DNA from: Bdellovibrio sp047344985
GTDB lineage: Bacteria > Bdellovibrionota > Bdellovibrionia > Bdellovibrionales > Bdellovibrionaceae
DNA: 64,000 bases
Reading direction: 5' to 3'
Assembly (NCBI RefSeq): GCF_047344985.1
Contig: NZ_CP178861.1
Location: forward strand, 62,001 to 126,000
Under the pieces are notes generated by a model that saw only the letters and a program-made list of their open reading frames with translations, ran no database searches and was not told where the DNA came from. Each line of letters starts with the position of its first letter. The stretch's first letter is position 1. The translations under genes were made by a program, and so were the position numbers. This document shows positions 51,041-59,051 of the stretch, one piece after another.

Positions 51041-53266
51041 CTACCCCGACTTTTTCACCGGTGCGACACCTGGCATTTTTGGCAGAGCACCCAATGGAGA
51101 TTTAGGAGCATTCGCTGCTGGAGCACCTGGAGTTGCTGTCGCAGGATCATTCGAGAAGATCTCGCGAGGAATCACAACACCTTTGTCGCTCAATTTTTGA
51201 ATGAAGCTTGGGATTGTACCAGTGGCCTGGAACACGCCCTGAATTTTTCTATTCTTATCGTAACCGGTTTCTTTAAAGCGGAAAATCTCTGCCAACGTCA
51301 CAACATCACCTTGCATACCGGCAACTTCAGTGATGCTTAAGATCTTACGGCTACCATCTGATAAACGAGAAATCTGAACAATCAAATTCACCGCGCCCGC
51401 GATTTGTTCACGGATCGCGCGAATAGGAAGTTCCATTCCCGACATCATACAAAGAGTTTCAAGACGGGCAATACACTCACGCGGACTGTTGGCGTGAGTC
51501 GTCGTCATGGAACCATCGTGACCCGTATTCATGGCTTGAAGCATGTCGAGCGCGGCACCGTCACGGCACTCACCGACGATGATACGGTCAGGACGCATAC
51601 GCAGGGCATTCTTGATCAAATCACGAATGGTGACGGCGTTGGATCCTTCCATTGAAGCGGGACGTGTTTCCAGACGGACCACGTGCTCTTGTTGAAGTTG
51701 CAACTCGGCCGCATCCTCGACTGTGATCACACGTTCATTCGATGGAATGAAAGAAGAAAGCATATTCAGAAGCGAGGTTTTACCGGAACCGGTACCACCG
51801 GAGATTACGATATTTAAACCGTTCTCTGAACAGATGCGAAGGAAGTCGATCATGTTCTTCGTAATACTTCCGTAATTGATGTACTTCTCAGGTGTGATAC
51901 CACCTTTTTTAAATTTACGAATTGTCAAAGCAGGTCCGTCGATTGCTAACGGTTCAATTACGGCATTCACACGCGAACCGTCTTTCAAACGCGCATCCAC
52001 ATATGGAGTCGAGTCGTTGATCTGACGGCCTAGTGGAGTCACGATACGCTCGATGATACGGCGAAGGTGATCATTTGATGTGAACGTCACAGGACTTAAT
52101 TGAACTTTACCACTTTTCTCGACGAAGATTTTTCTAAAACCATTTACCATGATCTCGGTGACATCGGGATCGGCAAGAAGATCTTCTAACGGACCCAGTC
52201 CCAAGGCTTCTTCTAGGACCTCTTTGATAATTTTAGAACGCTCTTCACGGGCAAGATCCGGAGCTTCTTTATCGACAATCAGAGTGATTTCTCTTTTTGT
52301 TTTTTCGCGGATTTCTTTCTCTTTGCCTTCATCTTGTTTGGTATCCAGCAAAAGTTTTTTCAAATCCACCGTGCGAATCAATTCGTTGTGCACACGGATT
52401 TTTAGAAGTGTACGCGCATCCATTCCTGCCAGTGCTGCTGCATTGGCAGAGCCACCGCCAGCAGCAGGTTCTGTTGCCGCAGGGGCGGGTTTTGGACGGG
52501 CAATTGTTTTAAGTCTTTGCAGGATGCCGCCCGTCAGTTTGCGGGTGACATCATAATACGCCGCTGTGACTGGAGCTTTAGGAGCTGACAACACAAACGG
52601 AGTGTACTTTTGAAGCGCCATCATGGATGTCGCTTCATCTTGAGGAATGATTCCCACGTAAGGAAGTTGCAATTGATTTGAAATCGTTTGCGGAGAAAGA
52701 CCTGTTGGTGAAGCTTTGTTAATCACAAGCTGGAACATGTCCTTCGGAAGAGTTGCCGAAAGAAGTTCATTCACCAAACGTTGAGTTTGCGTCACAACCA
52801 ATACTTCAGGGCTTGTCACGATCATGATTGCGGTGGCTTCTTGCAAAACAGCCATTTGTGCCGGACCCAAATCAGTTCCGACGTCGACAATCACAAACTT
52901 AAAGGCACGACTGAAAAACTCTAAAAGTTTTCCCAAAAGATCAGGAGAGATGTTTAAAGATTCTTCCGGTCCACGAACTGCACCCAAGTAAGCTAAACCT
53001 GATTGGTGCATTGTCACCAAGGTGTTCATAGGTTGAGAATTCAGAGAGCCTTGGAAGTTCGCAAGTTCTTTTAAAGTCTTTTGTGGTTTCAGACCCATGA
53101 TGACGTTTTGATCGCCGACGCTCTTCGCGTCTGCATCGATCAAAAGCACTTGGGCTCTGAGTTCGTTCATGATGGTGCATGCAAAGTTCGCGGCAAAAAC
53201 GGACTTACCGACGCCGCCTTTACCACCGACTACAGCGATGAGATTACAATTAGGATTGATAGCCAA
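51041..53266 (-). CDS. cpaF: Fused TadZ/CpaE-like and TadA/CpaF secretion ATPase
   Basis: The protein has 741 residues in two modules. Residues 1-255 are a ParA/MinD-type domain with deviant Walker A GGKGGVGKS (about 14-22), as in CpaE/TadZ, which positions the pilus. An Ala/Pro-rich linker (about 258-285) leads to CpaF/TadA, the hexameric motor: Walker A GGTGSGKTS near 489-497, ASP box VEDAAELQL, and VGECRDGAALDML near 558. These are normally separate genes. The start is TTG with GGAGG six bases upstream. A sigma-28-like promoter lies directly before it. Confidence 0.93.
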   Translation of the reverse strand: MAINPNCNLIAVVGGKGGVGKSVFAANFACTIMNELRAQVLLIDADAKSVGDQNVIMGLKPQKTLKELANFQGSLNSQPMNTLVTMHQSGLAYLGAVRGPEESLNISPDLLGKLLEFFSRAFKFVIVDVGTDLGPAQMAVLQEATAIMIVTSPEVLVVTQTQRLVNELLSATLPKDMFQLVINKASPTGLSPQTISNQLQLPYVGIIPQDEATSMMALQKYTPFVLSAPKAPVTAAYYDVTRKLTGGILQRLKTIARPKPAPAATEPAAGGGSANAAALAGMDARTLLKIRVHNELIRTVDLKKLLLDTKQDEGKEKEIREKTKREITLIVDKEAPDLAREERSKIIKEVLEEALGLGPLEDLLADPDVTEIMVNGFRKIFVEKSGKVQLSPVTFTSNDHLRRIIERIVTPLGRQINDSTPYVDARLKDGSRVNAVIEPLAIDGPALTIRKFKKGGITPEKYINYGSITKNMIDFLRICSENGLNIVISGGTGSGKTSLLNMLSSFIPSNERVITVEDAAELQLQQEHVVRLETRPASMEGSNAVTIRDLIKNALRMRPDRIIVGECRDGAALDMLQAMNTGHDGSMTTTHANSPRECIARLETLCMMSGMELPIRAIREQIAGAVNLIVQISRLSDGSRKILSITEVAGMQGDVVTLAEIFRFKETGYDKNRKIQGVFQATGTIPSFIQKLSDKGVVIPREIFSNDPATATPGAPAANAPKSPLGALPKMPGVAPVKKSG

Positions 53267-53284
53267 TGCAGACCTCCATTTCCT

Positions 53285-53312
53285 TTATCGGCTGAAATGG
53301 GAGGTCCGTTTA
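53285..53312 (-). promoter_or_regulatory. Sigma-28 (FliA)-like promoter before the cpaE-cpaF fusion
   Basis: On the minus strand TAAA (53312-53309), 16 bases, then a perfect GCCGATAA (53292-53285). The predicted start is near 53278, directly upstream of the GGAGG of the ATPase gene. Confidence 0.55.
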
Positions 53313-53336
53313 CGAGATGTTAGTCGCGTAAACGGA
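53305..53336. repeat. Inverted repeat at the end of the secretin gene
   Basis: TCCGTTTACG (53305-53314) and CGTAAACGGA (53327-53336) pair perfectly around a 12-nt loop that contains the secretin stop codon. No T-run follows on the minus strand. It may protect the mRNA end or weaken read-through, and it contains the -35 of the sigma-28-like promoter. Confidence 0.55.
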
Positions 53337-54846
53337 ACTTCTTCTTAATTTGCTCAGCTCCCGAGCTCGCAGAAGTTTTCACGATGGGCGTAACAAAGAC
53401 CACAAACTGGCTTTGTTGTTTGATGAAGTCTTTAGATGCATACAAGCTGATGATCGGGTTCTTTTGTCCAGCTGGACGATTGTAACCTGTCGAAGTGGAG
53501 TTGCGGATCAAACCACCCACCGCCGCACTTTGACGATCACGCACAGTCACCGTGCTCGACATTTGGTTCTTACTCACAATCGGTGCCCCTTGCGGAGTAT
53601 TACCAAGCAAGCTGCTCACTTCAAAACTCATCTCCATGTGCACACTTCCGGATTTTTCACCCAAAAGCACAGGTGTAATACCTGTGACGATACCCACAGA
53701 GGCAAATGCTGTACCTTGTGTACCGTCTTTACCGATGACTGGATATGGTTGGTCGGTCACTTGTTTGATTTCGCCTTTTTTACCGTCTTCCACAATCAAG
53801 CTTGTACTTTCAAGCACGCGCGCATGACCGTGTTGTTTTGCCCAATTGAGTTTTGGCAACAAGTTAGAAACAGTTCCTGTGATGGAGCTGATCACACCAC
53901 CTGGGCTGTCGCCACCTGTTTGGAAAGTCATTTGCGAGTTGTCGCCCAATTCAGGAGTGAATTGGAATTTAAATGCTTTCGAGTAGTCTTTATTCAATTC
54001 CACGTAGTGCACCACAAGCTGAATCATTTTTGCTGGTGGTTTTGCCGGAGCTTCCTTAATTTGAATAAGGTTGATTACTCCATCATTCGCAGGTTTACGT
54101 TTTTTAATCGGACCACCGTCTTCCGCGGCATCAATCACGATGTCAGGAAGATAAGTTTTTGCCACGATCTCGGCACGTTTTGATTCTTCTTCGCTGTTCG
54201 CCCAACCTTGAAGAATGATTTTGTCATTCACGGCACGGACTTCGATCTCGGGATTGTTGATATCGCGAGCGATGAACTCTGCAATTTTCTTTTGTGCTAA
54301 AGGACTCAAAGTCACAAGAGAAGAAGCTTGGTCACCGAATTGTTTAATCACGTTGTAGATACGAGCAAGGTCTTTTGGTAAAAGGATCTGACCGTCAACA
54401 ACAACTCTGTTGTTCACGATTTTGATATTGATACCTTCGATATCACCTAAAAGCGCACGGATTTCACGAACGACTTTATCAAGCTTACTTTTCTTAACGT
54501 CAATACGGAATTCCGCAACGACTTTACCATTGCGTTTATCGTGAATCGTTAAAGTCGCAAAACCTTCTGCTTTCGGAGTGAAGCGCATGACGTTTAAATC
54601 TTTAGCGTAAGCCGCCGTCACGATACGACGGAAATCACCTTTAAATTCAATATCATTAGGAAGAGGCGGAAGTTTTTCATCCTGCTCAATGCCCAAAGTG
54701 AGGTTGATAAATTTGCGGGAGCGATAGACGCCAGTTCCTTCATCCGCTGTTGCCGATGACGGTTCTGCGACAAGTTCTTCTTGTGCAAAAGCGACGTGAC
54801 CACAGAGGCTGAGGAAAAGTCCTGTCAGTAAAATGTGTCGTCTCAT
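53320..54846 (-). CDS. cpaC: Tad/Flp pilus outer-membrane secretin
   Basis: The protein has 508 residues with a signal peptide (MRRHILLTGLFLSLCGHVAFA). An N-terminal pilus-secretin domain (about 50-125) is followed by BON-like repeats (about 125-235) and the secretin core. The C-terminal VTVRDRQSAAVGGLIRN and QFVVFVTPIV are secretin marks. It forms the outer-membrane pore for the Flp pilus (RcpA/CpaC). The second ATG is chosen because it leaves five bases after GGGGG. Confidence 0.93.
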   Translation of the reverse strand: MRRHILLTGLFLSLCGHVAFAQEELVAEPSSATADEGTGVYRSRKFINLTLGIEQDEKLPPLPNDIEFKGDFRRIVTAAYAKDLNVMRFTPKAEGFATLTIHDKRNGKVVAEFRIDVKKSKLDKVVREIRALLGDIEGINIKIVNNRVVVDGQILLPKDLARIYNVIKQFGDQASSLVTLSPLAQKKIAEFIARDINNPEIEVRAVNDKIILQGWANSEEESKRAEIVAKTYLPDIVIDAAEDGGPIKKRKPANDGVINLIQIKEAPAKPPAKMIQLVVHYVELNKDYSKAFKFQFTPELGDNSQMTFQTGGDSPGGVISSITGTVSNLLPKLNWAKQHGHARVLESTSLIVEDGKKGEIKQVTDQPYPVIGKDGTQGTAFASVGIVTGITPVLLGEKSGSVHMEMSFEVSSLLGNTPQGAPIVSKNQMSSTVTVRDRQSAAVGGLIRNSTSTGYNRPAGQKNPIISLYASKDFIKQQSQFVVFVTPIVKTSASSGAEQIKKKFRLRD

Positions 54847-54883
54847 CATATCCCCCTTAATTCCCCTAAAATCCTAGACCCAA

Positions 54884-55807
54884 TTACAAAGTTTGAAATC
54901 CATTGCCGCGAGGTCTTTGTGCCGGCGGAGGAGCAGTTCTTTGTTGTTGTACTGGTGGTGTATAAACAGGTCGTTGAGGTACGGCGATCGGAGGTGCTGC
55001 TACAGCAGGTGCACCATCTAATGCTACCACAGGTCGTCCCATAACTGAATCCGAAGTTGAGCTTGGCATTCTTGGCGGAACCGTTCTGTCGCTCGGATTT
55101 CTAAGAGCAAAGAACAAGTTTCCAGGAGCTGTCGAAAGAATATAGAACAGATCCTGAGCTTCCTTCGGAGTCGCTTCCACTGTGATTGTCGTATATTTCG
55201 TATCACCAGTTAAAGCGATCTGAGTTAAGTTCTTACCAGATGAATCCAATTCAAACATACGTGGAATGTTGTTCACAACACTCACACCTGTTGCAAGCAC
55301 AACAACGTCCGACATCATCGTGAAAACTTCACGGCGCTGACCGATACCTTTACCCGTATCAACAGCAGCAAAGATATCGACACGGTCACCAGGGCGAATC
55401 AATTTCGCAACACCGCGCACTTCATCCACCGGAATTGTCACGGCACGCTTACTTGGTGCCACTTGCAAAGCAATCCCCGTATCAGGACCCGGAGTTAAAA
55501 GATTGTTCTTAAGAACCATTTGACCTTTACGAATAGGAACGGCTGCTACGTTACCGATGATTTCATCAGGAATCGTGATAGCGTCTGGTTGAATAAAGTC
55601 AGCAGGAAGTTCTTTTGTCTCAACCATTGTATCGTAGATCGTTTGCATTTCTGCGATGTCTTCTTTGGCAACAACCACACGCTTAGTAGAACCGAAACGC
55701 TTGTCGTATTCGGCTTTCTTCTCTTGGGAATAGCTGTACAGCAGGAACGTTGCAAACACGCCTGCTGCGATGGAAAGCCAGAGATTTCTTGTATCGTTCG
55801 ATCCCAT
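54884..55807 (-). CDS. cpaB: Flp pilus assembly protein CpaB/RcpC
   Basis: The protein has 307 residues. One N-terminal membrane helix (LWLSIAAGVFATFLLYSY) precedes a SAF domain (MQTIYDTMVETKELPADFIQPDAI, GQMVLKNNLLTPG) and the CpaB/RcpC core (GVAKLIRPGDRVDIFA). The C-terminal 50 residues are Pro/Gln-rich. It is a periplasmic partner of the secretin and may bind peptidoglycan. The order cpaB-cpaC-cpaF follows transcription. Confidence 0.92.
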   Translation of the reverse strand: MGSNDTRNLWLSIAAGVFATFLLYSYSQEKKAEYDKRFGSTKRVVVAKEDIAEMQTIYDTMVETKELPADFIQPDAITIPDEIIGNVAAVPIRKGQMVLKNNLLTPGPDTGIALQVAPSKRAVTIPVDEVRGVAKLIRPGDRVDIFAAVDTGKGIGQRREVFTMMSDVVVLATGVSVVNNIPRMFELDSSGKNLTQIALTGDTKYTTITVEATPKEAQDLFYILSTAPGNLFFALRNPSDRTVPPRMPSSTSDSVMGRPVVALDGAPAVAAPPIAVPQRPVYTPPVQQQRTAPPPAQRPRGNGFQTL

Positions 55808-55823
55808 AAAGTCCTACTTCTTT

Positions 55824-56312
55824 CTAGGTTCCACAAGTTGAGTTCAGGCAAATGCCATACGTTGTTCTAATCCAAATGGGATTGACTCCCACGGTGGTGT
55901 TTCTTCCTTCAGGAATAGATCTTGTTTTATTGTGATCTGCTTGCGTGCCGACCACATCCGCCGCTCTGTTGTCAAACTCCATAAAGTCAATCAAACGGGA
56001 AGAAGCCTTCCAGTTTGTATCGCCTCTTGAAGAGAGCGTTTTTTCCGTGAGAGTTCCGTGAACTCTCATTTTTTCTTTCGAGAAATGCAATGGCTCGCCG
56101 TCGTTACCGCGGAAGTAAGTCAGGTCGGCTCTATTGCGGAAAGTTTCAAATGCATAGTTTCGTGATGCAATGGAGTTCAAGATGCCAGTATGAATGGCTC
56201 CAAAAAATCCAATAGAGAAGTTTAAAAACAACACGATAACGACAATGATCGGTATCATTTCAAATACCGCCATGCCTTTTTCATTTTTTAAAGAGGATTG
56301 ACGTTTTAACAT
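55824..56312 (-). CDS. TadE/TadF-like minor pseudopilin
   Basis: The protein has 162 residues. A prepilin-like start (NEKGMAVFEMIPIIVVIVLFLNFSIGF) has the G/xxxxE cleavage pattern and a hydrophobic stem. The periplasmic part ends in ICLNSTCGT, a likely disulfide. It overlaps the upstream pseudopilin gene by 7 bases. It is probably a minor subunit of the pilus. Confidence 0.82.
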   Translation of the reverse strand: MLKRQSSLKNEKGMAVFEMIPIIVVIVLFLNFSIGFFGAIHTGILNSIASRNYAFETFRNRADLTYFRGNDGEPLHFSKEKMRVHGTLTEKTLSSRGDTNWKASSRLIDFMEFDNRAADVVGTQADHNKTRSIPEGRNTTVGVNPIWIRTTYGICLNSTCGT

Positions 56313-56959
56313 CCGTTATCCTCCAGAGGCACATACTTGTTTTTACCCGATGCGCCCAATATTCCATAACGACTATCCAATTGGATAATCGCATCATAAC
56401 GTCTGCGAACTTGCAGATCCATACACTCTGTTGCGGTGGGCTCACGAATCAAAAGACCTGAGATTCTGGCAGAGAAACCAGCATCAGGATCTTCTGTTGT
56501 CGCTCCCAAAAACGGAACTTTTAAATTGAGAATGCGTGGTTGGAAATCAAATCGCACACCCACTTGCGGGACGCGATCTGGAGTTGAAGAAGAACCATAG
56601 TCCTCAAAACTATTTCCTTTCTGGCCGCCGCCACGAATTTCGGGCTCAGCAGAAAGTTTAAACCAACCGCCATCAGGATTGTTGAAAAGAGGTTTTAAGA
56701 CAGGATTGTTCAAAAGCTCTTTATACTTATCTTTGGCAAGTTGTTCTTGTTTGTCTTGATCGACGTGAGCCGCCGCGTGGGCACGCGCCGTTGAAAAGGC
56801 GATGTACTGCGCGACTTCCGCCATAGAAAGAGTAAAGTTCAAGGAGAACAATACAATGCACATTCCCGCCGCAAGCACGATGGAAAATATAAATTCCGCA
56901 GTTAGAAAACCGCGGGAATTTCGCAATGGATTAAAAGTTCTCTGACCTTGTCTCTTCAT
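56306..56959 (-). CDS. TadE-like minor pseudopilin
   Basis: The protein has 217 residues. NSRGFLTAEFIFSIVLAAGMCIVLF is a pilin-type stem with the G/FLTAE cleavage site. The rest is soluble (ARAHAAAHVDQDKQEQLAKDKY) and ends in NGC. It overlaps its neighbours on both sides by 4-7 bases, which shows a tightly packed operon. Confidence 0.82.
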   Translation of the reverse strand: MKRQGQRTFNPLRNSRGFLTAEFIFSIVLAAGMCIVLFSLNFTLSMAEVAQYIAFSTARAHAAAHVDQDKQEQLAKDKYKELLNNPVLKPLFNNPDGGWFKLSAEPEIRGGGQKGNSFEDYGSSSTPDRVPQVGVRFDFQPRILNLKVPFLGATTEDPDAGFSARISGLLIREPTATECMDLQVRRRYDAIIQLDSRYGILGASGKNKYVPLEDNGC

Positions 56960-57213
56960 TGACCTTCCGGTTTCACCGTATTGGATCGATCAATCTGATT
57001 AGGGTGTTGCTTCCGAGCTTTATCAGGAGCTTCCCAAACACCAGCTTCGATCATTCCGGATATTTTTGTCCAAGGACCAGCAATCAGCTTCGCGAGAAAC
57101 TTGTTGTCGCGCGCATAATTTGTGGCCCACAGAAATGCACTGACCGTGACCACCAACAAGAGAACGCCCTCAATGACAAATTGTCCTTTGCGGTTACGTA
57201 AAGGATTTATCAT
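56956..57213 (-). CDS. Small pseudopilin-like protein
   Basis: The protein has 85 residues. NRKGQFVIEGVLLLVVTVSAFLWA has the prepilin site G/QFVIE and a hydrophobic stem. The short tail is polar. It overlaps the genes before and after by 4 bases. No exact family is assigned; it is a minor component of the Flp pilus by context. Confidence 0.75.
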   Translation of the reverse strand: MINPLRNRKGQFVIEGVLLLVVTVSAFLWATNYARDNKFLAKLIAGPWTKISGMIEAGVWEAPDKARKQHPNQIDRSNTVKPEGQ

Positions 57214-57401
57214 TGGTCACCTTCCCACTTGATCTGCTGACCACGCTCGGGTTTGAATCCGTCGCCTGTTGCCAACTGTTGTTCGATACGCGCACCAAGG
57301 CGCGGGCCAGATTCTTTGAATGCAGCCGCAGGGGCTGAGAGAAATGCTTTCAGCCCAATGCTAAAGATCACAATTAACAAAAGAACGTATTCAATTGTCA
57401 C
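57210..57401 (-). CDS. Flp-like pilin stem lacking a leader peptide
   Basis: The protein has 63 residues. It begins MTIEYVLLLIVIFSIGL, the mature N-terminus of a Flp pilin (x-x-IEY), with no basic leader and no Gly for the prepilin peptidase. AGGAGG lies five bases before the GTG, so the start is firm and a longer form is not likely. The polar tail is about 45 residues. It sits 28 bases after the flp stop. Confidence 0.72.
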   Translation of the reverse strand: MTIEYVLLLIVIFSIGLKAFLSAPAAAFKESGPRLGARIEQQLATGDGFKPERGQQIKWEGDQ

Positions 57402-57425
57402 GTTAGCCTCCTGTGAGGTCGGCTA

Positions 57426-57443
57426 TGATCTAGTTAGAGATCA
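57426..57443. repeat. Small hairpin at the end of flp
   Basis: TGATCT (57426-57431) and AGATCA (57438-57443) are perfect repeats around the flp stop codon. It could reduce expression of downstream genes relative to the major pilin. Weak stem; inference only. Confidence 0.3.
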
Positions 57444-57618
57444 CGTTACCCATGTCGGCGCCAAGTTTTTCCATTGCACCGTTAACTTGTTCAGTGATTT
57501 TTCCTTTGAACATGAGCACCAATGCAACTACCACCACTAGCAAAAGGATGTACTCAGTCGCGCCTTGGCCTGACTCTTTTTTCAATAGATTCTTAGAAAA
57601 GTTTTTGAACTTCTTCAT
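57430..57618 (-). CDS. flp: Flp-type major pilin
   Basis: The protein has 62 residues. The leader MKKFKNFSKNLLKKESG is followed by QGATEYILLLVVVVALVLMF, the Flp motif with cleavage after Gly and the Glu-Tyr pair. The length is typical of the Flp/Fap family. GGGGG is seven bases before the ATG. A sigma-28-like promoter lies directly upstream, so flp is probably the first gene of the tad operon. Confidence 0.93.
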   Translation of the reverse strand: MKKFKNFSKNLLKKESGQGATEYILLLVVVVALVLMFKGKITEQVNGAMEKLGADMGNVISN

Positions 57619-57638
57619 AGATGTCCCCCTTAAACACA

Positions 57639-57666
57639 ATATCGGCTAATTTTGGGATTCTCTTTA
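57639..57666 (-). promoter_or_regulatory. Sigma-28 (FliA)-like promoter before flp
   Basis: On the minus strand TAAA (57666-57663), 16 bases, then GCCGATAT (57646-57639), 7 of 8 to the consensus. The predicted start is about 14 bases before the flp ATG. The spacing is the same as at the second such site in the operon. Confidence 0.55.
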
Positions 57667-57797
57667 GACTGCGGATTACAAAAGTGACTCCATTGCACAT
57701 CTCATTTTGAGAATGTGTGCTTCGGTCCCATCAGCGAGAGTTTGAAAAAATGGTGATCTTTTAAACAGTCGGGCTTTGCGTGAATTTTAGAGGACGC

Positions 57798-58571
57798 TTA
57801 AGAGTTTTCGACCAGTCTTTGGTCAGGGCTTCTGCTTCCATCGGGGATCAAAAAAAGAAAACTGAGACTTATCATTGCCAGTGAAAACGGAAAAATATCT
57901 GAAAGAAAAACCGCAAAACCCGCATGGAGGATGAAAACGGCAAGAATTCCGAGTTTTGGTTTTTTCCAAAGAAGAAGGGGAAGAAAAAGTTCAATGAGGA
58001 CAACGACCCCAGACATGGCCGGATAAATCCAGTTCACCGCAAACTGGTGACTGAACAAAGTTTGGTCCATCATTTTCAGCGTTTCTCCAGAGGGAAACTG
58101 ATCAAATATTTTACTAATGGCCGAGAATAAATAAACGAGCAAAATCTGCCATTTTAAAAACATCGACGTGTCATTTTTTTCGTCAGTCTTCATTTTTTCA
58201 AGGGAAGGACCCACTGAAAGAGCGAAAGCCACCAGCAGTAAAAGAACTTTTTGATTCTGAAACATCTGTGAAAGGCTCATGAGAAGACCGAGCAAAGATA
58301 AAAGAGCGCCCAAACGGGTTTTCTTAGTGAGTAAGAACAAAGCTCCCAATAAAAGCAGCGTCCATTCGATCAATAGAATGGAAACCGGATAAATTGGGAT
58401 GGCCTCTAGAAGGTGACGAAACGGAAAAGCGCCTCCCTGATGAATACTCCATCGATGAAGTTCAAAAATATCACTCAGCACACGGCTTACTAAAGCCACG
58501 GCAAAGAAACCATAAAAGGCCCGTAAGCACGAAACTTTATTGAAGGTCACAAGCGGGCGTCTTAAAGACAT
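57798..58571 (-). CDS. Polytopic membrane protein (HTTM-like)
   Basis: The protein has 257 residues and about seven predicted membrane helices (e.g. LLIEWTLLLLGALFLL, LLLLVAFALSV, LAVFILHAGFAVFLSDI). The layout recalls the HTTM or DoxX-like groups; this is a weak match. It overlaps the preceding gene by 35 bases, so the true start could be a GTG at 58550. The two probably form an operon. Confidence 0.7.
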   Translation of the reverse strand: MSLRRPLVTFNKVSCLRAFYGFFAVALVSRVLSDIFELHRWSIHQGGAFPFRHLLEAIPIYPVSILLIEWTLLLLGALFLLTKKTRLGALLSLLGLLMSLSQMFQNQKVLLLLVAFALSVGPSLEKMKTDEKNDTSMFLKWQILLVYLFSAISKIFDQFPSGETLKMMDQTLFSHQFAVNWIYPAMSGVVVLIELFLPLLLWKKPKLGILAVFILHAGFAVFLSDIFPFSLAMISLSFLFLIPDGSRSPDQRLVENS

Positions 58572-58863
58572 AAACCTTCGATTCCTTGTTCGTGATGTTT
58601 AAAGAAATGGATTTCTGCTCTTTTTCACAGGCAAAACGCGCGAGCTTCACCAGCATAGGTTCGGTAAGAGTATAGTAGGTCGGTGGCAAATATTTTTCTA
58701 AAGAGATGTCCTCAGAGTTGTCTACAGATTTAGCGACATAAGAAACCCGTTCAAAAGAAGCAAACATCTTCCATCCGGGTAAAGTCGGAATCAGAATGGC
58801 GATACACAGATAAATGATCTCCAGTCCGAGGAGAACTGGCAGAAGTCGCAGTTTTTTTGTCAT
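58537..58863 (-). CDS. Small membrane-anchored protein
   Basis: The protein has 108 residues. An N-terminal helix (LLPVLLGLEIIYLCIAILIPTL) anchors a periplasmic domain of about 75 residues with two Cys (FACEKE, PACDLQ). It is the first gene of the pair with the HTTM-like protein. A single-helix partner beside a polytopic protein is plausible; no family recognised. Confidence 0.65.
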   Translation of the reverse strand: MTKKLRLLPVLLGLEIIYLCIAILIPTLPGWKMFASFERVSYVAKSVDNSEDISLEKYLPPTYYTLTEPMLVKLARFACEKEQKSISLNITNKESKVYVFKTPACDLQ

Positions 58864-58904
58864 GTCAGTTCATTTAATCAGAAACGTGAGGCGAAGAAAA
58901 ATAC

Positions 58905-58942
58905 TACGACCTTCGGTCAGGCAGATATTGACGAAGGTCGTA
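58905..58942 (-). terminator. Strong inverted repeat, probable terminator of the bamD-hpt operon
   Basis: TACGACCTTCG (58905-58915) and CGAAGGTCGTA (58932-58942) are perfect repeats with a 16-nt spacer. On the minus strand GTATTTTTC follows. It lies 105 bases after the hpt stop and before the next minus-strand gene. An operator role is possible too. Confidence 0.6.
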
Positions 58943-58976
58943 AGTGTGCTTAGATTGGGCTTTAGGAGATCTCAGC

Positions 58977-59051
58977 ATGCCGAAACAACTTGTGTTCCTT
59001 TATGCCTTTTGCGTTGTGATTTTGTTTCTAGTAAACGTCGCCGTTTCCTAG
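58977..59051 (+). CDS. Very small single-helix membrane peptide (candidate)
   Basis: This ORF has 24 codons: MPKQLVFLYAFCVVILFLVN plus VAVS. It has AGGAG eight bases before the ATG and a continuous hydrophobic segment, the pattern of small membrane regulators. It is on the opposite strand to the 3' end of the hpt transcript and overlaps the hpt stop by four bases. A chance ORF cannot be excluded. Confidence 0.35.
   Translation: MPKQLVFLYAFCVVILFLVNVAVS

Noticed and set aside
53350..54183. Plus-strand ORF of 277 codons antisense to the secretin gene
   Set aside because: Cys/His/Arg-rich composition without a domain, no ribosome binding site, entirely within a well-supported gene.
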